Shown: piece after piece, positions 24,333 through 35,929 of the stretch
Layout of the letters: each line of letters begins with the position of its first letter
Numbering within the stretch: position 1 is the first letter of the stretch
From: Ctena decussata
Lineage: Eukaryota > Mollusca > Bivalvia > Lucinida > Lucinidae
Direction of reading: 5' to 3'
Assembly (NCBI GenBank): GCA_963989385.1
Contig: OZ022512.1
Coordinates: forward strand, 23,333,899 to 23,397,898
DNA length: 64,000 nucleotides
Made by a program: the position numbers and the translations under genes
Notes under the pieces: generated by a model
Told to the model about the DNA's origin: nothing
Databases searched by the model: none
Seen by the model: only the letters and a program-made list of their open reading frames with translations

Positions 24333-24455
24333 CTCCTTGTCCAGGTAACGAGTGATAAAAAAGACTGGGTCCAAAGCTTCCCACATCAATAACACGAAAC
24401 AGAGAATAACCAGTAACCCTATGACTATCCCTATTAGCTGGGAATCTTTTATCCG
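24333..24455 (-). CDS. GABBR2-like: GABA-B-like receptor, visible exon 11 (TM4)
   Basis: The 123-bp exon encodes RIKDSQLIGIVIGLLVILCF then VLLMWEALDPVFFITRYLDKE. It aligns with subunit 2 IIKDQKLxxIVGGMLLxDLCIxxxWQAVDPL. Acceptor TTTGTCTTTCAG, donor GTATAG, phase 0. A palindromic repeat ends near 24312, only about 20 bp beyond the donor. Confidence 0.92.
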
Positions 24456-24968
24456 CTGAAAGACAAAGGGAAGTATTACAAATAAAAGTGTTTCTGATAA
24501 AAAACGAAAAAGGTAAGGAATCGCATGTTTTGCATTATGTATCAAACTTGGGTGTAAACGGTGTATACATTTTGGGCTCATCGTGCTATTCACAGTGATA
24601 ATAGAATCAGAGTACTTCTCAAAATAAACGTACATGTAACTATACCAAATTTAGTGCGACAGACGCGCGTTTCTATTTTTAACTTCTTCAGTGTCCCTAA
24701 GCTCCCAAAGTTTGAAAGATAAAAGGTGATGGGCAGGTCTCGGCAGGCAACGATCAGCTCCCTCCGAGCCACTGACGCATTTAAAGAGAAACAGTAACTG
24801 CAAATATCAGGTAAGAGACGCTTGGCACAGCAACTGGCGTCTTCCACGAGCCATACTCTGATATTCAGTCCATTATTTCAACCATACTCTGATATTCAGT
24901 CTCATATTTTGCATACCTATTATGCCGTATTCCTCTCAGATCCCTTACATAAAGTAGTTTTATTAAAA

Positions 24969-25241
24969 AGGTAAAGGTTTCCCATAGCCTAATAGCCGTA
25001 GGGGCAGTGGGGGTTAGAGACCCACTGTATCTTGGGCATAGCTGATGAAAGGCGGAGCCCATCTCTCTCCTTTCGCTGCCATATCCTTCCCTAATTCGAA
25101 AAAAAAATTCCCACTTACTGCTGGGTTGACAGAGAAAGTTTTCCAGTCGTCGGATTGCGACATTGAGCCGCGAACTCACGACCTTCCGGCGACTTTCTGC
25201 ACAATAACCGAGCCACTTTAACCACTCGGCTACGGCGCCTC
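24969..25241 (-). repeat. tRNA-derived SINE, family B
   Basis: The minus strand begins AAGAGGCGCCGTAGCCGAGT with tRNA-like A box, then GTCGTGAGTTCGCGGC as B box, and ends CTATGGGAAACCTTTACC. This is the longer of the two copies. It sits 500 bp upstream of exon 11 in transcription direction. Confidence 0.78.
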
Positions 25242-25277
25242 TTTATTCGTTTATTTCAGGAATGAATTTCATTTTTC

Positions 25278-25391
25278 AGCTATTTATCGAAGTATTAACT
25301 ACATTGGGTCGCGTGCAAAGTCAACGAACCCCGAAGGGGTACATGTAAACTTTGCTAGCGACCAAATGTAGTTTATTCTTCGATAAACATC
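25278..25391. repeat. Hairpin repeat (TATCGAAGTATTAACTACATT arms)
   Basis: TATTTATCGAAGTATTAACT then ACATTGGGTCGC pairs with GCGACCAAATGTAGTTTATTCTTCGATAAACAT, leaving a central GAACCCCGAAGGGGT hairpin. A related left part is near 41057. Confidence 0.7.
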
Positions 25392-25479
25392 AAAAAATTA
25401 AGTTTATTGCTTATATTTACATTCTTTTCTATCTCTTTACTAATCACAAAATTGCGTAAGGGGCTACAGTTGGAAGCAT

Positions 25480-25655
25480 ACAAACATTTATACACAGTTT
25501 TTCTACTAATAGCGGAACAGCGTCATCTACGTCATAAGGCCGCCTTCCTCCAATCAGATGTAGAGAACCAATGTTTATTTTGACGTCGCTTAACTTCATG
25601 TTACGTCGCGTGAACCGATGTAGTTATTGAAGTATAAACTACATTACTTCTAATG
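25480..25655. repeat. Dispersed repeat shared with 63050-63190 (inverted copy)
   Basis: TAATAGCGGAACAGCGTCAT, CAATCAGATGTAGAGAACCA and TTGAAGTATAAACTACATT occur here. In reverse complement they are near 63050-63180. Both copies have similar lengths, about 140-170 bp. Confidence 0.7.
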
Positions 25656-26280
25656 GTTTACCATTGGGCTTTTCAATAAGTGTATGATAGAAAATATTCG
25701 AAAACAAGAGGACCAGTGGTCCTGTAGCTCACCTGTATGACATCTTACTGTCAACAGACACATTTTGTTACTTCACTCATTTGTTACAAATCTTAAACCA
25801 ATGGTTTTTGAAGAGTGCAGATTTTGATGTCAAACAAATCCAGTACAGCTGTGAAGTTATACTGTTAACAAAACTGGATAATACATGAGGTCACGTGCGC
25901 ACCTTGTCCTAAATTACATAGAAATAAACATTCTGAACAAAGATTGGATCGAAACTGTGCCCTCTAGAGTGTATTCAAGGTTTTTCTCATATCTGATTTA
26001 GTGACCTAGTTTTTGACCTGACAAGACCCACTTACAAACCTGCCCCAGATTTCATAAAAATAAACAGTCTAAGTTTCATGAACTGGATAAAAACAGTGCC
26101 CTCTAGAGTGTACACAAGATTTTTACTAAGATTTTCTAAGATTGGACGTAGTGACCTAATTTTTTACCTGCACCGCATTCATCTGAATAGCACCACTAGG
26201 GATTCTACGTGTACATGGATAAAGGGTAAGGGTTCGTGTATATGTGATAACAATTACAAAATTTACATATCGTTAAACTG

Positions 26281-26435
26281 AACTTGAGTGAGTGAGTGAA
26301 CTCGGATTTAACGTCCCACCAACAACGAGGTCATATGGAGACGGGACCTCGGTTTAAAGTCTCATCCGAAAGACCGGAGTAGTAGGGGATCGAACTTGCG
26401 ACCCCTGGATTGGTAGTCTGGAGTGTACTGAACTT
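26281..26435 (-). repeat. Possible third SINE family fragment (GTGAGTGAGT ... AACGTCCCACC)
   Basis: GAGTGAGTGAGTGAACTCGG and TTTAACGTCCCACCAACAAC are followed by GGGGATCGAACTTGCGACCC, which on the minus strand resembles a tRNA B box. Only this one copy is in the window, so the call is tentative. Confidence 0.5.
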
Positions 26436-26739
26436 GAACATATGGTACACCGCCAACATTACCAGATATCTTAAGTAGTCAGTATAAGTCTAATTTAATG
26501 TACTTGACGGCGTCCTCGGAAACATCTAAATCTTTATACTCTAAGTTCTGCGTATTCTTATACAAACCACTATCAAGTACATACTATACGAGAATATTGT
26601 TTCATCATAATCGGCAACTAGTTTTAGACGTTGCTGATCAAAGACAAAGGAAACTTTGTGGACAGCACATGCGGTGTAATTGAAAAATTCTGCCAACCTT
26701 TTTGTCACAGAATAGGCGTACTGGGAAAGTCAGGTAATT

Positions 26740-28030
26740 GAAATGACAGTAAAAAAAGCCCCTGTGACCTTGACCTTAGCCCTAGAATTCTGAAATGTGA
26801 ACTTGTCAAAGATAATGTCATACTAAACATTTGTTCGAAGTTGAACGAAAATTAGTCCATAAATGAAGGCGCTAGAGCGATGACAATGTTTTTCTAAAAA
26901 TAGCCACTGTGACCTTGACCTTAACCTTAGAATGCTGAAAAGCGAATCTGTTCAAGATATTGTCATATTAAACATTTGTGTGAAGTTTAATCAAAATTGG
27001 TCAATAAATGAAGTCGCCAGACCGATGACTATGTTTTTCTAAAAACAGCAACCGTGACCTTGACCTTAGAACGCTGAAACACCAACTTGTTCAAGATATT
27101 ATCATACTCAAGATTTGTGTAATCGGTCCATAAATGAAGTTGCCAGAGCGATGACAAAGTTTTTCTAAAATTAGCAACTGTGACCTTGACCTTAGAACGC
27201 TGAAACCCAAACTTGTTCAAGAAACCGTCACACTAAACAGTTGTGTGAAGTTAGATCAAAATTGGTCTGTAAATGAAGGCGCTAGATGGATGCCAAAGTT
27301 TTTCTAAAAATAGCTACTGTGACCTTGGCCTTGACCCAGATAGATGACACGCAAACTTGTCCAAGATATTGCCATACTTATCACTTGTGTGAAGTTAAAT
27401 CGAAATTGGTCCATAAATGAAGGCGCTAGAGCGATGACAAAGTTTTTCTAAAAATGACCACTGTGACCTTGACATTAACCTTAGGAAGCTGAAACACAAG
27501 CTTGTTTGAGATATTGTCATACTAAAAATTTGTGTGAAGTTTTAATCAAAATCAGTCCAAAAATGAAGGCACTAGAGTGATGACAAAGTTTTACTAAAAA
27601 TAGCCACTGTGGCCTTGACCTTGACCCCAGAAGGCTTAAACGCAAACCTTTACAATATATTGTCATTCTGATAATTTGTGTAAAATTAAATTGAATTCGG
27701 TCCACAAATTAAGGTGCTAGAGCGATGACAAAGTTTTTCTAATAATGGCCACTGTGACCTTGACCTTGTCTTTAGGACGCTGAAACGCAAATTTATTCAA
27801 TATATTGTCATATTCAACATTTGTGTGAAGTTTTAATCAAAATCAGTCCATAAATGAAGGTGCTAGAGCGATGACAAAGTTTTTTCTAAAAAAGCCACTA
27901 TGACCTTGACCTTGATCCCAGAACGCTGAAACGCGAACTTGCCTAAGATATTGTTATACTTATTACTTGTGTGAAATTAAATCTAATTTGGTACACAAAT
28001 CAAGGCGCTAGAGCGATGACAAAGTCTATG
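26740..28030. repeat. Tandem array of about 144-bp units (TGTGACCTTGACCTT)
   Basis: The block TGTGACCTTGACC recurs near 26765, 26910, 27054, 27178, 27318, 27462, 27608, 27754 and 27899, giving nine diverged units. Each also contains GCGCTAGAGCGATGACAAAG and TTTTTCTAAAAATAGCCAC. This is intron 10, with no ORF of note. Confidence 0.85.
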
Positions 28031-28625
28031 GTTAAATATTTTATCGCTCAAGGGCAAGTAAGTCTGAAAAGAACAATCCAACCTGGCTCAAATTCGAAAT
28101 GGTCCGAGATTTTTTGGCTGTCCTGGATACCTACAAGTTACAAGAAGTTGCAGTAAAATATTATGAAGCTGGGGCCCGGACAATATTTTCCCATTATAAG
28201 TCCATGGGAAAATATTTTATCGCTCAAGGGCAAGTAAATCCAACCTGGCTCAAAGTCGAACTGGTCCGAGAGGTTTTGGCTGCCTGGATACCTGCAAGTT
28301 ACAAGAAGTTGAGATCAAAAATAAAGAAGCTAGGGCCCGGACAACATTTTCCCAATTATAAGTCTGTGGGACCTTTTCGTTGCCATGGTAACCACAGTTT
28401 AAAACCAATCTGTCCCAAAACTATATGCAATCAATCCCCCACCCCAACCATGCTACACATAAAATTTGATTAAAATTGGCTAGCTGTTTTAGCAGATATT
28501 AATGCTTAAAAGTGTGAACGGACGACGTACGACGGACGACGGACGACGCACGACGGACGCCGGACGACGGACCAAGCCTATACTATAAGCTCACCTTGTG
28601 AGCTTTCGGCCCAGGTGAGCTAAAA
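28030..28625. repeat. Two-unit repeat with GACGACGGACGACGG tail and GGTGAGCT end
   Basis: The unit starting AAATATTTTATCGCTCAAGG occurs at about 28034 and 28209. A GACGACGGACGACG run at 28517-28565 follows, then TATAAGCTCACCTTGTGAGC and AGGTGAGCTAAAAAA at the end. It continues directly from the 144-bp array. Its end is the inverse of the left end of the repeat at 45893. Confidence 0.65.
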
Positions 28626-29418
28626 AAGTCATTGCAATTATTATGTTTAAGTAGGTGACTTGGGCATACCCGTTTAAATCACAGGCTCAGCACAATTGCA
28701 TTAACGTTCATGGACGGACAGTGCTATCTACGTAGGCCTAATCTTATAATAGTGACCTCAGGACGAAGTAAACATTAGCTTATTTAATGTGATGTGAAGC
28801 TTTCAACAGTCGAGTAGCTTCCCAGTGAGCACACAACATTGAAACACCACTGAATTAACGTTGATGCGTTCAATGTTGTTGTCAGTTGCTGGCGAAAGTA
28901 TGTGCACTTAGTACTGGTTAACCGCTTAGGAGGTCTAACCCTGCCCAGGAATAGTGTGGTTAGGTTAACTGACCGTCCCGACATGACCTTAGCTGTTTAC
29001 CGTGGACGTTAAGCATAAAATCAACCAACCAAAAAATCAAAGTTGTGTGTGTGCTGGGATTTGGCATTGCGTGTTCAACTAGAGCTTGAGTCATAACAGG
29101 ATAAGCGCGTGCATGTTGTGCTTGCAGCATCTCGGGATGGTGGATTGTTCTCTGTCACTCTTTATCTGGACAACTACTAGAGAGAGAGAGAGAGATGCAG
29201 TTTCATACGCCAGTTAAATTGAACTTTGAGTGGAAGCAATTCTGCTTTTTTTTCCATTTTATGTCGATTTTAAATGGGGGTCTACTTTTTAAAGAAAAAA
29301 TATGAGTACAGCACCATTTGGAAGGGCTTTGTCTTCCGGGAATGAAACCAGACAGTCACGAAAGTTGTACTCCTTTGTTCACATGCCGGAAAAAACATGG
29401 CCATCATAATAAACTTAA

Positions 29419-29420
<2 letters not shown>

Positions 29421-29449
<29 letters not shown>

Positions 29450-29480
29450 TAGAAAAAACAACAACAACAACAAAAAAAAA
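29421..29480. repeat. Poly(A) tract followed by ACA-rich simple repeat
   Basis: About 29 consecutive A at 29421-29449, then ACAACAACAACAAC and more A. A similar ACA-rich stretch is at about 29660-29705. Both lie directly before a copy of the exon 10 end plus donor. Confidence 0.85.
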
Positions 29481-29491
29481 CTCAATAATAT

Positions 29492-29512
29492 CTTACCAGT
29501 CGTAAGAGCTTC
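29492..29512 (-). repeat. Duplicated end of exon 10 with splice donor
   Basis: This 21-bp segment is identical to 29706-29726, which holds the last 16 bases of exon 10 and its GTAAG donor. On the minus strand the duplicate reads ...TTACGACTG then GTAAGA, a good donor in its own right. Confidence 0.85.
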
Positions 29513-29518
29513 AGGGTT

Positions 29519-29640
29519 CGAGGTTATAGATAAAACTTGAGAATAATCTCAAACTCAGAATAAAGCACATTGAATGCTCGGAAGCAGCCAATCATTGTGC
29601 TTTATTTCGAGTTTGAGAATGTACACAAGTTTTATATCCT
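29519..29640. repeat. Hairpin repeat between the two exon 10 donors
   Basis: ATAAAACTTGAGAATAATCT then CAAACTCAGAATAAAGCAC pairs with GTGCTTTATTTCGAGTTTGAG and ACACAAGTTTTAT. The stem is about 50 bp per arm, consistent with a small fold-back element. Confidence 0.75.
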
Positions 29641-29710
29641 CTGGGCCTTGTTTCCAAAACAACAACAACAACAACAACAAAACAAAAACAAAAAAACAAT
29701 AACAACTTAC

Positions 29711-29818
29711 CAGTCGTAAGAGCTTCTTGTTTGCAAATATTTTGTAGACTCTCCATGTCTTAGAAAACAGAGCACCAAACGCCATGGTAAAGCCGATTGT
29801 GACTGTAAATGTTCTTAA
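29711..29818 (-). CDS. GABBR2-like: GABA-B-like receptor, visible exon 10 (TM3, intracellular loop 2)
   Basis: The 108-bp exon encodes LRTFTVTIGFTMAFGALFSK then TWRVYKIFANKKLLRL. AFGALFSKTWRVYKIF is nearly the subunit 2 motif AFGAMFAKTWRVHAIF, whereas subunit 1 reads more like GSMFTKIWWVHTVF. This is TM3 and the G-protein-contacting second loop. Acceptor TTTCATTTAG, donor GTAAGT, phase 0. The last 16 bases plus this donor are duplicated 214 bp downstream in transcription direction, at 29492-29512. Confidence 0.93.
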
Positions 29819-30329
29819 CTAAATGAAATAGATAGAGATGCTATTTTGAAGTATTGTCATCCTCAAACAGCGCTTATCCAGGAAACAACCACAGTTAATC
29901 CAAACCAAAACATCGGTTATCCCAGAAATCCGATAGCTTTGTTTTCGATTATTTAGCAAAAAATTATTAATCTCAACTTGACTGAACTATTGGACCAAAA
30001 TAGGAAAGAACCATCAACATGGCAGGTGGGCCCAGAATAGATCAGATCAGCCTTTGCATCTGTTTAGTTTAAACAATCTTCGTCGTCCGTATGAAGAGGC
30101 ACTGAGTCCTGCTGAACGCGCTATTAATCGCAACGCGAAGCCAAGATGCCCTAATCTGATGCTTATCTGAGTCATCGGTGCGCGTCATTTTATTGGTTTT
30201 ATTATATACAGCGGCTCTATTTGTTTTTTTATTGTTTATTTGTAATTGCAAAGCTTCAAATGTTCGAAATGTGTCATTATATAATTTGCATTTAGATTCA
30301 TATTATGGCATACCAAACTAGAAAATTGT

Positions 30330-31450
30330 GCCTGTAAGACACAAAAGATACCCCCGTGCAACACCTGTCACAGGACAGTGTACCTCCCTAAAGCGCCTTC
30401 TAAGCATAAACACTATCTACAAAGAATCACTTGACAATTACGCTATCTCTATATTCTTTAATGCAGAAAACTACCCAAAACTACTAAGTTCGAAAAGCTG
30501 TTATTCTGCCAAAATTTAATTTTATCTTCATCAAAAAGCCAATTGCACATATGCATTTTGACTCCAACATGTGTAAACAGTTTAAAAAAAGAACGCATTT
30601 AAAACTTAGAAGGAGTTGATTACACAAACTCCATACCCTATGTTGCAAAAAAGCTGCCCAAAATGACTAAGTTTAAAAGGCCTTAATTCAATCAAAATCA
30701 ATTTATTCTCCATCAAAACCCCCCAGGCACATTTTCATTATGTCCACAACAAGTATGCAAAGTTAAAAAAAGATCCAAGCAAAACTGTTGGAGGAGTTGA
30801 TTACACAAACTCCATACCTTATAATGTAAAAAGATACCAAAAATGACAAAATTTAAAATGCCGTAATTCTGTCACAATTAATCTTATTTTCATTCAAACT
30901 CCGCATGCACATTTTTGTTATTTCCACAACAGGTACACAAGGTTCGAAAAAGATCCATTGAAAACTGTGGGATGGGTTGATAACACAAGCTTCATACTCT
31001 ACAGTGCAAAAAATTGCCTTAAATGACTAAGTTCAGAAGGTCGTGATTCTGTCAAAAGAAATTCTGGCTCCATCAAGAACCCACAGGCACTGTTTCAATA
31101 TGTCCACAATATGCAAAGATTGGAAAAGATCCATTAAAAACTGTGAGAGGATTTGATTACACAAATTTAATACCCTCCAATGCAAAGAAGCGCCTAAAAT
31201 GACTAAGTTCAACAGGCCGTTATTCTGTCAAAATATATTCTAGGTCTGTCATAAGGCCATATGCACATCTTCAATATATCGACAACATATACATAAAGTT
31301 TAAAAGAGGTCCTTCAAAAACTGTGGGAGGAGTTGATTACAAAACCTCTATACCATAAAGTGTGACGGACGGAGAAGATGGACGAACGGACGGACTGACT
31401 AATGGACGGACAGGAGCAAAGCTTAATGCCCCCTGACTATCGTCACGGGT
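30330..31450. repeat. Tandem array of about 180-bp units with GACGGACGGAC end
   Basis: GTTGATTACACAAACTCCAT or close variants recur near 30615, 30796, 30976, 31151 and 31331. Each unit also has AAAATGACTAAGTT and ATGTCCACAAC blocks. A GACGAACGGACGGACTGACT run ends it. Confidence 0.8.
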
Positions 31451-31589
31451 CACGGAGACATAATACAAAACAATGAGTGGTGTCGTCAGGAAGCCTGTTT
31501 AGGCATATCTGAAATACATAGCAGCTTATCAGCTTTTGTATTCGCACAGTATTTGACAGGGCAGAGCAGGAACAGAAAAATGCATTTTA

Positions 31590-32430
31590 ACAGTATATCC
31601 CATTCAAAAACCTAAAGGACCGAATTTCACCTTGCTATGAAAAAGGGTAAAGGTCAACCCAGGGTCAATATTTATACACACTTTGCAGTGTTAGAGTCCC
31701 AGATGCTATAAACCAAGGATCAAGGCAATTGGCCCTGTGATTCTGGGAGAAAGAGTTTTACGTATTTTAACATACATGTATATGGGCATGGTGGCCATCA
31801 TGGTCATGTGATCTGGAACAGATATATAAACATTCTTTCCAACTTTGCTTGAAGGCTGCATATTAAAGTTAATTGAAATCGACCCAGTATTTTAAGAGGA
31901 GAATACCTTTCAAAATGTTGAAGTCACGGGCAAGTGATCAAAGACCAAGATCTCTAAATGACCTTGACCTCTAAAATTCATAGGGAATGAAGTCGACTGC
32001 ATTTTCCATATCACAGAAGCGACGGGAAAGATGCACTTTTTTCAGTTTTTCCCCATTTAAAAGCCTAAAGAAACAGCTTCAACCTTGCCATAAAATAGGT
32101 CAAGGTCAATCCAGGGTCATCATGTATATACAGTTTGTAGTACTAAAGCCTAAAGGTTTTATACACAGTTTGAAGGCAATCGGCTTAGTGGTTCTGGAGA
32201 AGCAGATTTTTAAAGGATATTTCCATATATATCGGCATAGTGACCATCTTGGTCATGTGGCCTAGACAAAATGTACAAACTTTCTTTCCCCCTTTGCCCA
32301 AAGGCTGCATAGGAAATTTAATTGAAATTTGCCTGGTAGTTTGAGAGGAGAAGTCCTTTCAAAATATTGACAGAAAACGGACGCCGGAGGCTACCATGCA
32401 ATAAGCTCCCCTGGACAACCTTCATGGGAA
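31590..32430. repeat. AGGTCA-rich repeat, two units
   Basis: ACCTTGCTATGAAAAAGGGT and AACCTTGCCATAAAATAGGTC start two related units, each with GGTCAA..CCAGGGTCAT, a GGCATGGTGGCCAT-like block and TGACCTTGACC. It resembles the interior of the 8850-14425 repeat. Confidence 0.65.
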
Positions 32431-33371
32431 TTGGCTATTTGCATGGCTGCCACTGATGAATCAGATGTCTTTGGTGGTGACTAATTTTGTATTATCTTTT
32501 TCTCTTAAGTGTCTTGAGTGGGATCTGGGATTGAATTATGTCAGTTCCCGAGAATTTTCTTACTTAGTTTTAATACATAAGAAACAGTAAATGACCAAAA
32601 ACGATTCCTGCTTCTTCCAGTGAGACCGTCATCACACTGGGGAACGGGTATTCAAAGTAGATTACGGAATCAATCGGCCATTTGTTATCTGTTATGTTGT
32701 GCCTTTTTACATACATACATACATGCAAACATACATACACTGTTATGCTATTAAACATAGCTACTTGTATCCATGCCATCAATACGTGTCTTTCATACAT
32801 AAACTGTATTACGTTAATTTAGTTACGCTTTTACATACATACATACATACAAACATACAAATAATATAAATATGATCTTATAGATTGTAAAGTGAAGTTA
32901 TGAAATGCACAAATTTACACGATATGTGAAAAATATGGTGTCGGTGTAGGGGAGGAGGAGCCGACAAAAAAAAAGGAAAAAACCCGGCCATCTGTTTTTC
33001 AGCAGTAAAAATGAAGCGGCATCATATGATTATCTGCATACTCGGGTGAAGAATTCTATGTCACCTATCTTAATATGCCAAGCGGAAGATAGTACTTGTA
33101 TTAATTTGAGCCGTGAAAGGTCAAGATACATAACTTCAAGAAATACCTCAAATTCAGCGATTCAGCGATCACACGATCTTCCTTAAACACGAAAAGACTT
33201 ATAACATAAAAATACTGTAAAACACTTAATATCTTCTGTATCACAATTTTTGTGGTTCAAAGAAAATGACATATTGGCGCTTGTTAAGTTTGGTGGTCGT
33301 GATATACTATTGCTCCAGATAATAAAGAAAATTGATGTAAATGTGTGGCAAATTTTCTTACTTTCCTATTT

Positions 33372-33442
33372 AACTATACATTGTGGAATCCATTAGAATC
33401 GCCTCATCAAGGCGATTCTAACTGGATGCCAGAATGTATAGT
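33372..33442. repeat. Hairpin with near-perfect AGAATCGCCT arms
   Basis: CATTAGAATCGCCTCATCAA continues directly into GGCGATTCTAACTGG. The outer arms ACTATACATTGTGG and CCAGAATGTATAGT also pair. Total stem is about 30 bp per arm. Confidence 0.8.
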
Positions 33443-34011
33443 CTAATGGAAAGGCATTACAAATCTAATATACTCAGCAAAATTCTCTTTTTCATCTGAA
33501 CCTCCATTGTGCTGTGCATATGTACAATGTCTTAAATCTATGTTATATTGGAGGACTTCTATTTCAGCGCCCTTTGTCTAAACAGCCAATAACGCCAAAA
33601 TTCAGTAACCGCCAAATATAAGTGTTGTTACAGTAGGAACAGAACTTAACGTGTATATATTTAGAATATACATAATTTTTACAAAGGAGTAAAATTATTT
33701 TAATATATTTATTCGTATCTTCAAGAGAAAAAAATCAATTTGACATCCAGCATTGCATGGTATGCAACCAAACAGATTACCGTAAATTATCACTAGTTTA
33801 TTCAGACTTACGATCGGTTCTATTATATAAATGATAAATCAATATTGTTGTTGTTGTAGTTTATGCTTATTTTAGACTGTAAAAGTTTTCTGAGAGTATC
33901 GCAGCGCAGGCGAATAATACTGTGTTTCACAGTCAGCTTAAACTATATCAAAAACGCATCAGAGATCCGACTCTTCAGAAGAAAACAAAAACGGGTAAAA
34001 GTTATTCTTAC

Positions 34012-34126
34012 CTTACAGAGGTGAACATTTTGTCGCTCTAGAGACTCCATGAAAACAGACGAATACGATATTATACAACCCAGTAACAGCACGTTGTTGA
34101 TATTTGGCGAGGACAGTTTTACGTAT
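34012..34126 (-). CDS. GABBR2-like: GABA-B-like receptor, visible exon 9 (intracellular loop 1, TM2)
   Basis: The 115-bp exon encodes YVKLSSPNINNVLLLGCIIS then YSSVFMESLERQNVHLCK. The first loop and TM2 match subunit 2 (KMSSPxMNNLIILG) very well. The final cysteine is the conserved TM3-top cysteine that should pair with the cysteine in extracellular loop 2 (exon 12, RVCTS). Acceptor CTTTCTTAG, donor GTAAGA. The incoming phase is 2 and the exon ends at phase 0. Confidence 0.93.
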
Positions 34127-34659
34127 CTAAGAAAGGAAAAGAAGGCCTGTACACGAGTGATCAATTCACAACAATGGAAGTTTCAAATGGAATTGCTGAG
34201 ACTGGAGGAGATCTTGTCCATAAAAATTGGCCATGTAAATCACCCTGTCTTTCAGATTGGTTAGAGGACTAGTTTTGAACAGCCCATATAAATATATTCG
34301 AGATCGCTTAGAATTTCCCAAAGGCATAAAGATTTTGAAATCTAACATGCCCACACGAAGGACACTTTTTTCATTTTTTGTTTGCGAAAATCGTTCAGAT
34401 GAAGATACTATCTTCCGACTGGTCTCGTACAAATTCATTGGAATTTTGGAATGTTGTGTTTAACATTAGATTCACACAGATAATGGTCACAACAGCGAAG
34501 TGGGTTACAGTCTCTATCAATAAATAACCAAGCGCCCCGGCTTAAGTCTTACATTGTCATTATATGTTTGTTTTCTATTCTTTTTTTTCGAATAATTTAA
34601 GTGTCACAAAGTCGGAAACGATTATCCCCTCAATGAAGTCTTTCATGCAGTGTTATGGT

Positions 34660-34822
34660 ATATATAGAGAAAAACCATGTTAGTGTCTTTTGATATTAAG
34701 TTTATCAGGTGAGACCAGAAACAGCGTAGGAATGTCGAGGCTTGCTGAGCCTATCCGACGTGTTTCTGGTCGAGCCTGATAAAGTAATATATAAAAAAAC
34801 ACTTGCATGGTTTTCTATTTAT
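34660..34822. mobile_element. MITE-like palindrome (AACCATG...ACCAGAAACA arms)
   Basis: GAAAAACCATGTTAGTGTCT then TTTATCAGGTGAGACCAGAAAC pairs with GTTTCTGGTCGAGCCTGATAAA and ACACTTGCATGGTTTTC. The arms are about 70 bp, in intron 8 between exons 9 and 8. Confidence 0.78.
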
Positions 34823-35595
34823 CATGCACCATTAGAAGGTTTTAAGGTTTAAAGAGACTCAAACACATGAAAAGCAAAAGCAGTTTTGTTTGAAGTTGCT
34901 GACGTCGCGAATGCTTTATGACGTAAGTCGATGACGTCATTTAACCAATCGAAATCTGTTATCAAGGCCAACGACAGTATACAGCAAATCGTCTATGGCT
35001 TCTAAATGCATGACCTGATAACATTCACGCAAGCGCAGTTCTACAGTGACATGTGATCAGTGGAATTTTGCAGAAGGTGCATGATAAAGTAAGTTACATC
35101 CATAAAGTTAGTAATTTGTTGGCAGTTATAAGGTATAGGCTCAATTGTTGCCATCAATTGTATTATGATTATTTCTCATGCATGTTTGCCTACAATGAGG
35201 TAGTGGCTGCGTGGTTAGTGATGTCTTCATCGTAAATTGTGTTTTGATGATGTCTGCCTGTAAGGAAGCAGCGTGTTTATGGTCAGTGACATCTTCTTCG
35301 CCAATCCGTGTTTGAGTCAATCATTTTACAATGACGTCTATTATATATTTTGTCTAAAATGACGTCCGCGTCAGAACATTTTTCCATAGAATCGATTGAA
35401 GATGTGATTTGGCGCTTCTGTGCTCCATTAGAATAGAAACAACAAAACTGGTTTGCCTTAAGTCATGTTCATCAAAACGTGAGGTTGTCGGGCAGATGCA
35501 AATATTACTTCACTTAGGGTTCCCTCCAATTAACGATATAACACGGTAAGAAACAAGTATATCTTAAAGGATCATGATCTATATGAATAACTTAC

Positions 35596-35749
35596 ACATT
35601 CCCTCGATAGAAAATATTGAAGACGAACAGGGAAAAGGCCAGGATGATTCCCATTGCAGCTAAGCATGACATCGTAATGTATAGGTTAGGTGAGATAAGT
35701 ACTTCTACTTCACTAATCAACGTTGAGTCACGTGGTGGAACACCGTCTG
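35596..35749 (-). CDS. GABBR2-like: GABA-B-like receptor, visible exon 8 (linker and TM1)
   Basis: Encodes the linker GVPPRDSTLISEVEVLI and TM1 (NLYITMSCLAAMGIILAFSL then FVFNIFYRGN). This matches PPxDxTxIxxxxxxxSxxLyxxxSxLxxlGIxxAxxxxxFNIxxR of the family. The 3' splice site is a tandem acceptor, TTTCAGCAG, so the exon starts at 35749 or 35746. The shorter form gives the usual spacing Q-x-x-x-P-P; the longer adds one alanine. The donor is GTAAGT with phase 2, and the split codon gives Val. Confidence 0.93.
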
Positions 35750-35755
35750 CTGAAA
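35746..35755 (-). promoter_or_regulatory. Tandem NAGNAG 3' splice acceptor of exon 8
   Basis: On the minus strand the site reads TTTCAGCAG followed by ACGGTG. Both AGs give the correct reading phase after exon 7. Use of the first AG would insert one alanine before Asp in the flytrap-TM1 linker. NAGNAG acceptors are a known source of single-residue splice variation; whether both are used cannot be told from DNA. Confidence 0.6.
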
Positions 35756-35929
35756 CAAATACCAATGTTAGATATGCTAAATTTTCAGAGAAAAACAGAT
35801 TTCCCCAACAGCTCATTCCCTTCTCCCCCCTCCCCCCCCACCAACCACCACCAGTTCGTTCCAATACATTAGTTTCATTATCATAAAGCCTTACTATATT
35901 GATACAATCTATCAAATTTGCTCTAAAAA

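Noticed and set aside
26740..28030. CRISPR-like array
   Set aside because: Units are about 144 bp, diverged, without constant repeats and unique spacers; the context is a eukaryotic intron.
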